Below are positions 1 through 7,609 of a DNA stretch of 64,000 bases, one piece after another. The position numbers and the translations under genes were made by a program. Source of the DNA: SbD1 sp039679945 (GTDB taxonomy: Bacteria > Desulfobacterota > Syntrophobacteria > Syntrophobacterales > Syntrophobacteraceae); NCBI GenBank assembly GCA_039679945.1, contig JBDKTY010000241.1, positions 1-64,000 on the forward strand. Reading direction: 5' to 3'. The notes beneath the pieces were generated by a model. It saw nothing but the letters and a program-made list of their open reading frames with translations. It ran no database searches and was not told where the DNA came from. Every line of letters starts with the position of its first letter. Position 1 is the stretch's first letter.

Positions 1-509
1 AGAACAACTGAGGAGAGAGGACCGCGCAAGGAATACAATTTGACGGATTAAACGTTTTCTTGCTTTCACCGTGCAAGGGAAAGGAATCCCTGGGAAAGAA
101 GCGTCAGAGCGATACCGCTTTGGCCGAGTGGATTCACTGCCGTGGGCGCTCTGGCCTTTATGAACAAGATAGACTTCTCTACGAGAGGGGTGGAATGATC
201 TAAGGTATACCGGAAGAACTCATGGTTAAATAGGAAGAAGACTACCAGGTGCACCCGCATTCATGCCAGGCAACAAACAGAACCTGCTGGACAAGGCAAT
301 CGGAAGTCAACGCCAACGGCTCCGACCTAATTGATTCTTTCATTTAGCCGTGGATGTAAAATGCTGGAGAGGTGCATGCCACCGAGTATTTTCACTCAAT
401 ATGGCAATTTCATCATTCGGTGAAAACACTTTATTAAATGAAAAAACTCTTGGAAATAGCAAGAATTCAGGAATATACTGCTCTTCACCAGACGGTGGAG
501 AGAGGTTAG
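1..509. other. Non-coding left end, includes abiE promoter region
   Basis: I see no convincing gene in this stretch. A 64-codon reading frame on the minus strand (66-260) has no recognisable domain and no good ribosome binding site. The right end carries the signals for the toxin-antitoxin pair: a promoter-like pair at 450-479 and a strong Shine-Dalgarno at 497-505. The rest may be decayed sequence flanking the abiE locus, which would fit a mobile defence module, but no transposase motif or terminal repeat is visible. Confidence 0.5.
450..479 (+). promoter_or_regulatory. Putative sigma-70 promoter of the abiE pair
   Basis: TTGGAA (450-455) and TATACT (474-479) are separated by 18 bp. The second box is followed about 30 bp later by the start codon of the antitoxin gene, with GGAGAGAGG between them. 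The position is right for a short-leader promoter. The match is by eye only. Confidence 0.45.
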
Positions 510-1571
510 ATGAAATTATCAGGTAAAGAACTTATCGACAAAGCAGAAAATGCCATTCGAGCCTGCCTTGAGAACGTCCCTTTTGTCAAAATCAACGAGA
601 TCCGCGGGCAAGCCGAGCCAAGTAACCTTCGGCCTGATCTCTGGATAAGACTGACCGTACCTTACGGAGAGCAGGATCTTATCGCTGAGGTGAAAAACAA
701 CGGTGAACCTCGATTTGTTCGAGAAGCCGCGGGCCGATTACTCAGGTACCGGTACTCAGCGCCTCCCGGAACTTATGGAATCGTTGTCGCCCCGTTTATT
801 TCTCCCAGATCGGCGGAAATATGCACTGAGGAGAAAATCGGCTATGTCGACCTGAGCGGGAACTGCCGTATCTCATTCGGCCAAGTCTATATAGAAAAGA
901 AGGAGCAGCCGAATCTGTTTTCTGAAAAAAGAAACCTTCGCTCGCTATATTCCCCCAAAGCGGAGCGGGTTCTGCGAGTCCTTCTCACCAACCCCCATGG
1001 GTGCTGGAAGTTACAGGACCTTGCCAATGAGGCTAAAGTCAGCTTGGGGCAAGTTTCAAAGGTCAAAAGCCTCCTCGGCGATCGGGAATGGATAGACCCC
1101 GAGCATGGTCGAATGCGGCTAATCAAGCCGATGGAACTCCTGGCTGAGTGGGCTGCCAACTATGACTCTCGAAGAAACGAGATTCGCGGCTATTACACCC
1201 TGAGAAAAACATCGGAGGTCGAAACCGATCTGGCCAAGACTTGTGCCGAAAAAGAAATTGATTACGCGCTGACCGCCTTTTCTGGCGCGGCACGACTGGC
1301 TCCAGCGGTTCGGTATCTTCGGGCATCGGCGTATATTAATTTCCCCCAGGAGGATATCGCACCTCTGATAGGGCTAAAAGAGGTCAAGAGTGGTGCCAAT
1401 GTCACCTTGATCAGACCGTACGATCCAGGTGTATTTTATGGAATGCGAGAGGTCAATAGCGTTCGGATTGCTTCTCCAGTTCAAGTCTATCTCGACCTGG
1501 TCGGCGTTAAGGGTAGGGGGGAAGAAGCCGCCGAGGCAATTCTGGAAGAGGTGATCAGGCCCATATGGTAA
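510..1571 (+). CDS. AbiEi-type antitoxin with PD-(D/E)xK-like N-terminal domain
   Basis: A 353-residue protein and probable antitoxin/autorepressor of a type IV AbiE toxin-antitoxin pair. The N-terminal ~130 residues look like a restriction-endonuclease fold: an RPD motif (D43) is followed by AEVK (E60, K62), the usual D...ExK spacing. A winged helix-turn-helix follows at about 145-205 (KLQDLANEAKVSLGQVSKVK). The C-terminal part (~215-353) resembles the AbiEi core and ends in a typical YLDLVGVKGRGEEAAE segment. The start is supported by GGAGAGAGG 4-12 bp upstream. It overlaps the toxin start by 7 bp (ATG at 1565 inside the end of this gene), so the two are translationally coupled. In known AbiE systems the antitoxin represses its own promoter. 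Whether the nuclease-like domain is active cannot be told; it could be a DNA-binding relic. The family assignment rests on domain layout and partner. Confidence 0.7.
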   Translation: MKLSGKELIDKAENAIRACLENVPFVKINEIRGQAEPSNLRPDLWIRLTVPYGEQDLIAEVKNNGEPRFVREAAGRLLRYRYSAPPGTYGIVVAPFISPRSAEICTEEKIGYVDLSGNCRISFGQVYIEKKEQPNLFSEKRNLRSLYSPKAERVLRVLLTNPHGCWKLQDLANEAKVSLGQVSKVKSLLGDREWIDPEHGRMRLIKPMELLAEWAANYDSRRNEIRGYYTLRKTSEVETDLAKTCAEKEIDYALTAFSGAARLAPAVRYLRASAYINFPQEDIAPLIGLKEVKSGANVTLIRPYDPGVFYGMREVNSVRIASPVQVYLDLVGVKGRGEEAAEAILEEVIRPIW

Positions 1572-2378
1572 CCCGACTTGATTATTCTGAAGAGGGAGTC
1601 AGAGCAGCGCGTTCGGTCATGATCGAATTGGCGCATCTTCTCGGTGAATACCGGAGGTATCTTGTCATCATAAGGAGGATGGGTTCCGGAACTCCTGTTT
1701 CCTGGCCATGTAGGCAGTACTGACGTCGATATAGCCATTGACCACAAGCGCCTTCCGGAGGATGGCTATCATAGTATCCATTATCTCCTGATCAGCCATG
1801 GATACAGAGAAGGCAAGCAGAAGTTCTGCTTTTTGCGTGACATAGTTGTGGAGGATAGAATCATCACGGTCCAGGTGGATCTCCTCGCCGGAGAGTATGA
1901 GGGGACAACGAAGAAGCACAGGCACCAGAGAGTGCGGGATATTTTTGCACGCAAAGTGCGGGGCTGTGATATCGCGTTTGACGATCCGTTGGAGATAACG
2001 ATAGAAGGCCAACTTCCAGGCGGCGCCGAGGATTCAGTGCGAGTCCAGGTCGCATCTTTAGTCTCCTTTCTGGTCATGAAAGGTATCGCCTTGGATGAAC
2101 GCCTAAAAGAAAAGGATGCTTGGGACATTTATTACTGCGTCCAAAACTACCCGGAAGGACTCGACTCCCTCGCTGACAAGTTGAAATCTCACTTGGGGCA
2201 CACGCTGGTCAGGGAGGGACTCTCCAAAATAGCCAAGCATTTCGCTTCCGAGAGAAAAGTTGGCCCGAGAAGCGTGGCGGATTTCGAGGGCGTCACAGAC
2301 CCCGAAGATCGTGAATTGCTCCAAAGAGACGCCTATGAGCGCGTCAGCTATATTCTGAAAAAACTGGGGATTGGATGA
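1565..2378 (+). pseudogene. AbiEii-type nucleotidyltransferase toxin, frameshifted
   Basis: Reading from ATG 1565 gives MVTRLDYSEEGVRAARSV and continues to YLVII. The frame is then lost at 1672-1673 (ATA AGG AGG). Removing one A restores VIIGGWVPELLFPG, then GSTDVDIAIDH, and joins the downstream frame that runs to 2378 and ends YERVSYILKKLGIG. The restored product is about 270 residues, normal for AbiEii-like nucleotidyltransferases, with the GG motif near residue 37 and the metal-binding DxD near 52. AbiEii toxins are GTP-binding transferases that block growth unless the antitoxin is made. As written, the zero frame stops at about 1718-1720 and cannot make the enzyme. This could be genuine inactivation, an assembly error, or +1 frameshifting at the tandem AGG-AGG codons, which are known to provoke slippage in E. 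coli. Confidence 0.75.
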
Positions 2379-2441
2379 GTCTAAAGCTCAAGCAGGTTCT
2401 CAGTCGCAACGGCTATATAGCCACACCGCCCATACACTCTC

Positions 2442-2600
2442 CTACCTTCTGATGACAAGATCCGGAAATTTGGTTTTCAACCGCGCGAGGGGGCACCTGT
2501 CCCGGTCCGGCGTGACACATGTCATGCAGCGGCAGAGGCTGATAATCACCACCCCCAGAAAAATGCCGACGAATAATCCGAGTAAGAACTGCATCTCCAT
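2442..2600 (-). CDS. Small cysteine-rich single-span membrane peptide (candidate)
   Basis: A 52-residue reading frame starting MEMQFLLGLFVGIFLGVV. Residues 3-21 form one clear hydrophobic helix, followed by a Cys-rich tail (C-R-C-M-T-C, then another Cys) and a basic end. The layout resembles the small DUF3789-like membrane peptides. A GAAGGGA sequence just before the ATG could serve for initiation, here or at the second Met two codons on. It lies about 320 bp downstream of, and on the same strand as, the YcaO gene. I do not know its function. It is too short to be certain it is translated. Confidence 0.35.
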   Translation of the reverse strand: MEMQFLLGLFVGIFLGVVIISLCRCMTCVTPDRDRCPLARLKTKFPDLVIRR

Positions 2601-2921
2601 GTCCCTTCGCTTTGGGGATATGCCAGTTTCATGCCCACAAGTCAGCACTCCCCGTATTCGAGACAATGGGCGATACATTGTAAAATGAAGGGAAAAACAC
2701 GGTAGATGTGAGCTTATACCGGGCTGAGCTCGAGATCGACGTTCGCCCCGAAGTATCGAAGCATGCACGGGTGCAGGCGCCGGCAGGTTGAATAGCCTGC
2801 CCCGCGCGTCGCATGCGCCCGCCCTCCGTTTCCTGCTTACGCCTCACCGAGCGAAATGCACGGTGTATTTCGCTCGGCACGGACGGGCGGGCACGGCAGC
2901 TTCCTGAATGCTAATTTCGCA
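2601..2921. other. Intergenic region with one copy of a dispersed repeat
   Basis: No gene is recognised here. The right part (2832-2892) is copy A of the GC-rich dispersed repeat described separately. Within it GAGCGAAAT and ATTTCGCTC form a 9-bp perfect inverted repeat around an 8-nt loop. Confidence 0.5.
2832..2892 (+). repeat. Dispersed intergenic repeat, copy A
   Basis: Shares a common pattern with three other intergenic sites (7305-7365 on minus, 48878-48935, 56666-56724). The pattern is CTGC..CGCCT near the left, GCGAA with a short GC-rich loop, then CGCTCGGC.CG.ACGGG at the right. In this copy the hairpin arms are perfect (9 bp). This is the most divergent of the four in its left half. 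No flanking duplication is seen. Confidence 0.5.
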
Positions 2922-4670
2922 TCAGCTCCTTTGGCATTCGGCGCGGAGTTCCATCTCCAGCTTTTCCATGCTGGCGCGGGCGAAATCGATGTCGGGATCG
3001 ATCTCCAGGGCGATCTGGTAGAGCCTTATGGCCTCCTCCTTGTGCCCAAGTTCCCTCAGGTTCGAGCCGATATTGGCATAGTCGATCGCGGAGCCGGGAT
3101 CAAGCTCAATGGCCCTTTCAAAGGCTTGAATAGCGTTTTCGTGCTCTTTTAACTTGTAATGGCAAAAGCCCCGAAGGTTGAAGATCTCCTTGAGTTCCGG
3201 GTTGGCCTCTTCCGCCCGGCCAAGGGCGTCCAGCGCTTCCCTGTACTGTTCCAAATCCTTGTGGCAGGAGGCGATATGCACATGGATGCTGCTTATTTCT
3301 CCCTGATCCGGTGACTGTTCCAGTGCCTTGTTCAGAAGCTTGAGCGCCGTCTCCGGCTGGCCTTCAAGTTCCAGGCTGTGCGCGAGGAAGAAGGTCAGAT
3401 CGTAGCGCGGTCCGAAGATGGAGATGAGTCTTTCCATCTGCTCGACCAGTTGGTCCGGAGGAAGAGCGCGCAGCATAGTCCTCGCCGCATGCTGCGGAAA
3501 GTCCGTGTTCCGGGTATGATCGAGAAAATGCGCTCCGGGAATGATGGTATACACCGCCGGGACACCCAGGTCGGCATGCGTGACATTTACAACCAGGATC
3601 TGCATTCCGATGGACGCAAGGGCCTTCGTGCACCGCTCGATTTCCACCCGCATATTGTTGTGGTCGAGGTTGGGAAGACTCTGGATCGGGACCTTTTCGC
3701 CACCTTCCATCAGATATGAGGCTTCCTCAAGAGTGGCATACTTGGGGAGGGTCGGCCGATAGGAAGTGGAGTTTTCGAAATCACCGGCAAGCTGCGCGAT
3801 TTCAGTTAGCGCCCGGCACAGCGATTTTTCGGGATTCGAGGTAGTCCCCGCCGTGAACACGATCTCGCTCTTTTCGGGGAATGTGGAAGGATCATAAGCG
3901 AGGGCGCCAACGGTGGGGACCCCGGTATCCAGTGAAAAATCGCGCAGAAAAAGTCGAATGCCGTTGGCGCGGAATTTGTTGACCAGCTCGATTGAAGCCG
4001 GGTCTTTCAACGACTCGGGATCGATTTCGGGAGTAGTCAGGAGGTCGTTGCTGATTATTGATCCGACATGCCTTTCCACGACTTCGCTGAGGCTTTGCAG
4101 GATAGCTTCCTCGATAGTATTCCCCGCGGCCGGCCCGTTGTATTCATTTATCTGGTAGAACCAGTCGATCGGGACCCACTGGTCCTTTCCGAGTGTCAGG
4201 TTGCGGGCTTTGATCCAGCGCATCGGAAAATCTTTAATAAAGGACTCGCAGAGTTCGTCCGGAGTCTCCGTATCGAAGACGGACTTCTTCAAGTCCCGCA
4301 CCGAGACGGCGAAATCGTCCAGTTCGCTGTACGTGTATGTCGGGAACGGATACTGATGTATAAAGGAAAAGAAGCTGAAACGCTCCATCAGTTCCATGAG
4401 AGCGCTCGCCTCCGATTGATGCGGTGTGGCGCCCTTTCCCATCTGTTTCTTGGTACCCGTGAACCGAGTGGCATCCTCGCCGCAAAGGCTGATAAAAACC
4501 GGTATGTCGAGCCGCCCCGTGTCTATGCGGACGGTGTTGGCGAGGACATTCATCTTGAGTCCCTTGAGGATGCTCCGGACCCATGCAATCGTCTCCTCTG
4601 GATTTCGTGTCTTGTCCTGGTCATGGCTGAAGTGTTTATGACTGTCTTTGATCACTATATTGGAGGTCAT
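2922..4670 (-). CDS. YcaO-domain protein with C-terminal TPR array
   Basis: A 582-residue protein. Residues ~30-415 form a YcaO domain. The ATP/Mg-binding signatures are visible: GKGATPHQSEASALMELMER (about 78-97, with E87, E93, E96 and R97) and, further on, EEAILQSLSEVVERHV. From ~425 to 575 there are about four TPR repeats. YcaO enzymes use ATP to activate peptide backbone amides, forming azolines, amidines or thioamides. E. coli YcaO is implicated in beta-methylthiolation of ribosomal protein S12. No TfuA, SagB dehydrogenase, precursor peptide or RimO lies nearby, so the substrate is unknown; the TPRs probably recruit it. The start ATG has GGGAG six bases upstream. It stands alone, 216 bp from RNase D and transcribed in the same direction. 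The YcaO assignment is secure, the role is not. Confidence 0.85.
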   Translation of the reverse strand: MTSNIVIKDSHKHFSHDQDKTRNPEETIAWVRSILKGLKMNVLANTVRIDTGRLDIPVFISLCGEDATRFTGTKKQMGKGATPHQSEASALMELMERFSFFSFIHQYPFPTYTYSELDDFAVSVRDLKKSVFDTETPDELCESFIKDFPMRWIKARNLTLGKDQWVPIDWFYQINEYNGPAAGNTIEEAILQSLSEVVERHVGSIISNDLLTTPEIDPESLKDPASIELVNKFRANGIRLFLRDFSLDTGVPTVGALAYDPSTFPEKSEIVFTAGTTSNPEKSLCRALTEIAQLAGDFENSTSYRPTLPKYATLEEASYLMEGGEKVPIQSLPNLDHNNMRVEIERCTKALASIGMQILVVNVTHADLGVPAVYTIIPGAHFLDHTRNTDFPQHAARTMLRALPPDQLVEQMERLISIFGPRYDLTFFLAHSLELEGQPETALKLLNKALEQSPDQGEISSIHVHIASCHKDLEQYREALDALGRAEEANPELKEIFNLRGFCHYKLKEHENAIQAFERAIELDPGSAIDYANIGSNLRELGHKEEAIRLYQIALEIDPDIDFARASMEKLEMELRAECQRS

Positions 4671-4886
4671 TGAATTCTCCCGCGGTGTATATCATGCAAA
4701 CATATCGTCAATGTTGGGACGGGGTGAACTTCCCCATCCTCATATGCTTCAGGGAGACTGCTCGCGCCGCGTCCCTTCAATCAGTCATTCATTCTTCTTG
4801 ATGTGCCGGGTATTCGGCAGACATAGAGCATTGGGGGATAAACAGCATTTCGAAAGTTTAACTTCCGGAATGTTATCCGCGCCGCA

Positions 4887-5780
4887 TTATCGGACTGCCA
4901 TATCCTCCCCATGTCCATCGTGCTTGCGAATCAGTTCGATGAGTGGATTTGCCGCGCGCGAGTTACTGTAGGTGCGGGGAATTCCCTTGATTTTTGCAAA
5001 CTCATGAATGTTTTTGGGACGCTGGTGCGCAAGACGAACCAAGGTTTCATTGGTGAGAATCCGAAAGGGAGCGCGGTCTCGGCGTCTCGCCTCATTTTCC
5101 CGGAAAAGGTAGAGCGCCTGGAGGACGCGTTTGCCGGCCAGATCCAGGGATTGGGCCCCGTAGATATGCAGGAAATCCCCAGGCCGGAAAGGCTTCTGCT
5201 GGAACTCCTGGTTACAGGCTTTGGCGAAAGCCTCCCGCGCGGTCTCCATGAGCTGTTTCTCCTGCAGCCCTGCGGCCAGTATGCCCCTCAAAGCTATCAG
5301 AAAATGCGTGTCATACCGGGCATATTCGAGTTGCTCCTGCCGAAGGGGACGTCGCCCCCAGTCGTGACGCTGCCATTTCTTGTTGAGGCTCACACCGAAG
5401 TGCTCAAAGAGGATTCTGGCGAGTCCAAGCTGTTGGTACCCCAGTATTTTGGCCGCTATGGCGGTATCGAAGATATTGCTTACCCGGAATTTAAAGTCCC
5501 GCCGCAAGCCGGCGATATCATTGGGCGCGGCATGAAAGATCTTTTCAATATCAGGGTTGGAGAAGATTTCTCCGAGTTCCTTGATATCTTCCAGGGCGAA
5601 TGGATCTATAATGTAATCTTCTTCTTCCGTGGATACCTGAATAAGACAAATGCGGTTATAATAAGCATAGAAGCTGTTTGATTCCGTATCCACGGATATG
5701 TAGGCGGCTTTGCTCAGTTGGGATATCAGCGACGAGAACTCGGGTTTCTGTTCGACTATGACTACCGGCTTCATATCCAT
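4887..5780 (-). CDS. rnd: Ribonuclease D
   Basis: A 297-residue 3'-5' exoribonuclease of the DEDDy group, acting in tRNA and stable RNA 3'-end maturation. Motif I is VDTES (D31, E33). Motif II has D88 in HAAPNDIAGL. Motif III is YARYD (Y153, D157). An HRDC domain occupies about 212-290. E. coli Rnd is longer (375 aa) with two HRDC copies; a single HRDC is common elsewhere. The start has AGGAAA seven bases upstream. It is divergent from the Smr gene with only 63 bp between them. Confidence 0.92.
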   Translation of the reverse strand: MDMKPVVIVEQKPEFSSLISQLSKAAYISVDTESNSFYAYYNRICLIQVSTEEEDYIIDPFALEDIKELGEIFSNPDIEKIFHAAPNDIAGLRRDFKFRVSNIFDTAIAAKILGYQQLGLARILFEHFGVSLNKKWQRHDWGRRPLRQEQLEYARYDTHFLIALRGILAAGLQEKQLMETAREAFAKACNQEFQQKPFRPGDFLHIYGAQSLDLAGKRVLQALYLFRENEARRRDRAPFRILTNETLVRLAHQRPKNIHEFAKIKGIPRTYSNSRAANPLIELIRKHDGHGEDMAVR

Positions 5781-5843
5781 TCAAATGTTTCCTGCACTAA
5801 CTCCATGCTATTTCTCGGCGGAGGATGAGGGGGGGCCGAAAGG

Positions 5844-6608
5844 ATGAGCAAACGCAAGGGAAAAAACGACATCGCATCCAGTTCTGCCGGGAAAAAACCC
5901 CACAACGGTTTCTATACCCCCTTTAGGGATTTAGATCAACACCTTGGGGCAAATATTTCCAGCACTCCCGAATATTGCGACAAGCCTGCCCCCGAGTTGG
6001 AAAACCTCGGAGATCTCGATGAATGCGCTGGAGAAAATGACGAACTGCTTTTTGTCCGCGCGATGGCGGAAGTCAATCCGCTGCCCGCGCGTAAACAAAA
6101 GAAGATCCCGCTCCGCCCTCCGGACAGAAATCACCCGCGCTTCCTGGCACGCGAGGAGGCCGAGGCCCTCGCGGAACTGGTTGACCTGGTGGCAGGGGAA
6201 GGGCCTTTTGAATTATCCTGTTCCGACGAGTACATTGACGGCGCGATCATCGGCATTTCGCCCGATGTGCTCAAGAAACTTCGAAACGGCTATTTCAGCT
6301 ACCAGGACCACCTTGACCTGCACGGACTCAACCGCCAACAGGCGCGGGCGGAAACTACGGATTTCATTATGAGGAGCTTTTCGGCGCGCCGGAGGTGTGT
6401 GCTGATAATTCCCGGACGCGGACTGAATTCGCGAGACAAGGAGCCCATTTTAAAAAACAGTCTCGTCTCGTGGCTTACCCGCGCTCCGCTCAAGAGAGTG
6501 GTTCTGGCTTTCGCTTCGGCACGCTCCTACGACGGGGGTTGGGGTGCATTCTATGTACTGCTGCGTGGAAACGAGGGCAAGGCGCCCCTGGTCACACCGG
6601 CGCGATAA
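5844..6608 (+). CDS. Smr-domain protein
   Basis: A 254-residue protein with a charged, low-complexity N-terminus and a C-terminal Smr (MutS2-related) domain at about 155-245. The marks are LDLHGL (157-162), PGRGLNS (190-196) and GGWGAFYVLL (231-240), matching the family's LDLHG, HGKG and GGxGALYVLL motifs. The usual His of HGKG is replaced by Pro-Gly. Smr domains are nucleic-acid nickases or RNA endonucleases in recombination control and ribosome rescue. Start: GAGGGGGG nine bases upstream. Its 3' end overlaps the convergent maf gene by 17 bp. Confidence 0.85.
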   Translation: MSKRKGKNDIASSSAGKKPHNGFYTPFRDLDQHLGANISSTPEYCDKPAPELENLGDLDECAGENDELLFVRAMAEVNPLPARKQKKIPLRPPDRNHPRFLAREEAEALAELVDLVAGEGPFELSCSDEYIDGAIIGISPDVLKKLRNGYFSYQDHLDLHGLNRQQARAETTDFIMRSFSARRRCVLIIPGRGLNSRDKEPILKNSLVSWLTRAPLKRVVLAFASARSYDGGWGAFYVLLRGNEGKAPLVTPAR

Positions 6609-7191
6609 TCCCCTCCTCCAGCAGCCACTCCACTGCTTCGCAAAGCGGAAGCCCAACGACATTAGTGTAAGACCCGTCAATGGCGGCAACCAGGAATGCT
6701 CCGATCCCCTGTATCCCGTAGGCCCCGGCCTTGTCCATCGGCTCTCCCGTGCGGAGGTAAGCTTCTATCTCCTCATCCGCAAGCGGCTTGAACCTGACAC
6801 GCGTGGTAACAGCGGCAATTCGGTGAACGGCCCGTTCCCCATTTTCGAGACAAATGCCCGTGATGACCTCATGGATGCTGCCGCGCAATGTTTGCAGCAT
6901 TTCGCGGGCATGCGCCGGGTCCGAAGGTTTCCCGAACATTTGCCCGTTCAGGACCACTACCGTATCGGCGCCCAGTACCCAGCGCCCCGGGAACAGAGAG
7001 GAAACCGAGCCCGTTTTGAGGCAGGCCAAGCGGCGAGCGGTCTCCACCGGCGTTGCACCCTGGAGTTCCGGCTCATCCATATCGCTGGGGACAACCTGGA
7101 TCTCTATTCCGACCGACTCAAGCAGTCGTTTTCTGCGCGGAGATTGGGACGCGAGGATCAGCGGCTGTAGGTTTCTAAACATTTGGCTCAA
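6592..7191 (-). CDS. maf: Maf-family nucleoside triphosphate pyrophosphatase
   Basis: A 199-residue house-cleaning pyrophosphatase that hydrolyses non-canonical or dTTP/UTP-type nucleotides. Signatures: LILASQSPRRKRLLE (11-25), GADTVVV with the catalytic Asp76, GEPMDKAGAYGIQG and SYTNVVGLPL near the C-terminus. Length is normal. It overlaps the end of the convergent smr gene. Which of the dTTP/UTP and m7GTP classes it belongs to cannot be settled by eye, but the motif set looks like the YhdE type. Confidence 0.92.
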   Translation of the reverse strand: MSQMFRNLQPLILASQSPRRKRLLESVGIEIQVVPSDMDEPELQGATPVETARRLACLKTGSVSSLFPGRWVLGADTVVVLNGQMFGKPSDPAHAREMLQTLRGSIHEVITGICLENGERAVHRIAAVTTRVRFKPLADEEIEAYLRTGEPMDKAGAYGIQGIGAFLVAAIDGSYTNVVGLPLCEAVEWLLEEGIIAPV

Positions 7192-7609
7192 TGAGAAACG
7201 ATCATTACAGGAAACAATTCATTCCGGCCTGAGCCGGACCCTTATGCCATGCAAGCGGCGCTTCCACCCGTTCTTGCTTAGCCACCCATCGGGAGCCAGC
7301 GTTTGATCCCGGTTCGCCCCGAGCGAAGCAAACCCCGCATTCGCCTGGCAAGGCGCAGCCAGGAGCCAGTGCTGTGTCCGCTCAATTCTGGCCCCTACTA
7401 ACCTTCGATATCCCCAAACGGGCAGGCAAGACTTTACTATAAACACAGTTGCCGAGGGTGAACGGGAGAAGTGCCTGTCTCAACCGGCCAAACGAGGATC
7501 TTGCCGGTTACATAAGCCCTCGATATTGCCCACTCTCAAAGGATGTTTGTTGAGAAGCATCGAAGGGTGGAACGGGCAGGAGGGCGCCCCTGGTCCGCGG
7601 TAACGCCCG
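7192..7609. other. Intergenic region with a dispersed repeat
   Basis: A 418-bp gap between maf and nadA, both on the minus strand. Copy B of the dispersed repeat lies at 7305-7365. The remainder shows no gene, terminator with a T-run, or RNA element that I can recognise. Confidence 0.5.
7305..7365 (-). repeat. Dispersed intergenic repeat, copy B
   Basis: Read on the minus strand it begins CTGGCTGCGCCTTGCC, has GCGAA/TTCGC arms around a GC-rich loop, and ends CGCTCGGGGCGAACCGGG. It is close to copies C and D. It shows that the element occurs in both orientations. Confidence 0.6.

Noticed and set aside
66..260. 64-codon minus-strand frame at the left end
   Set aside because: No recognisable motif and no ribosome binding site. 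A transposase relic was considered but no catalytic residues or terminal repeats are visible.
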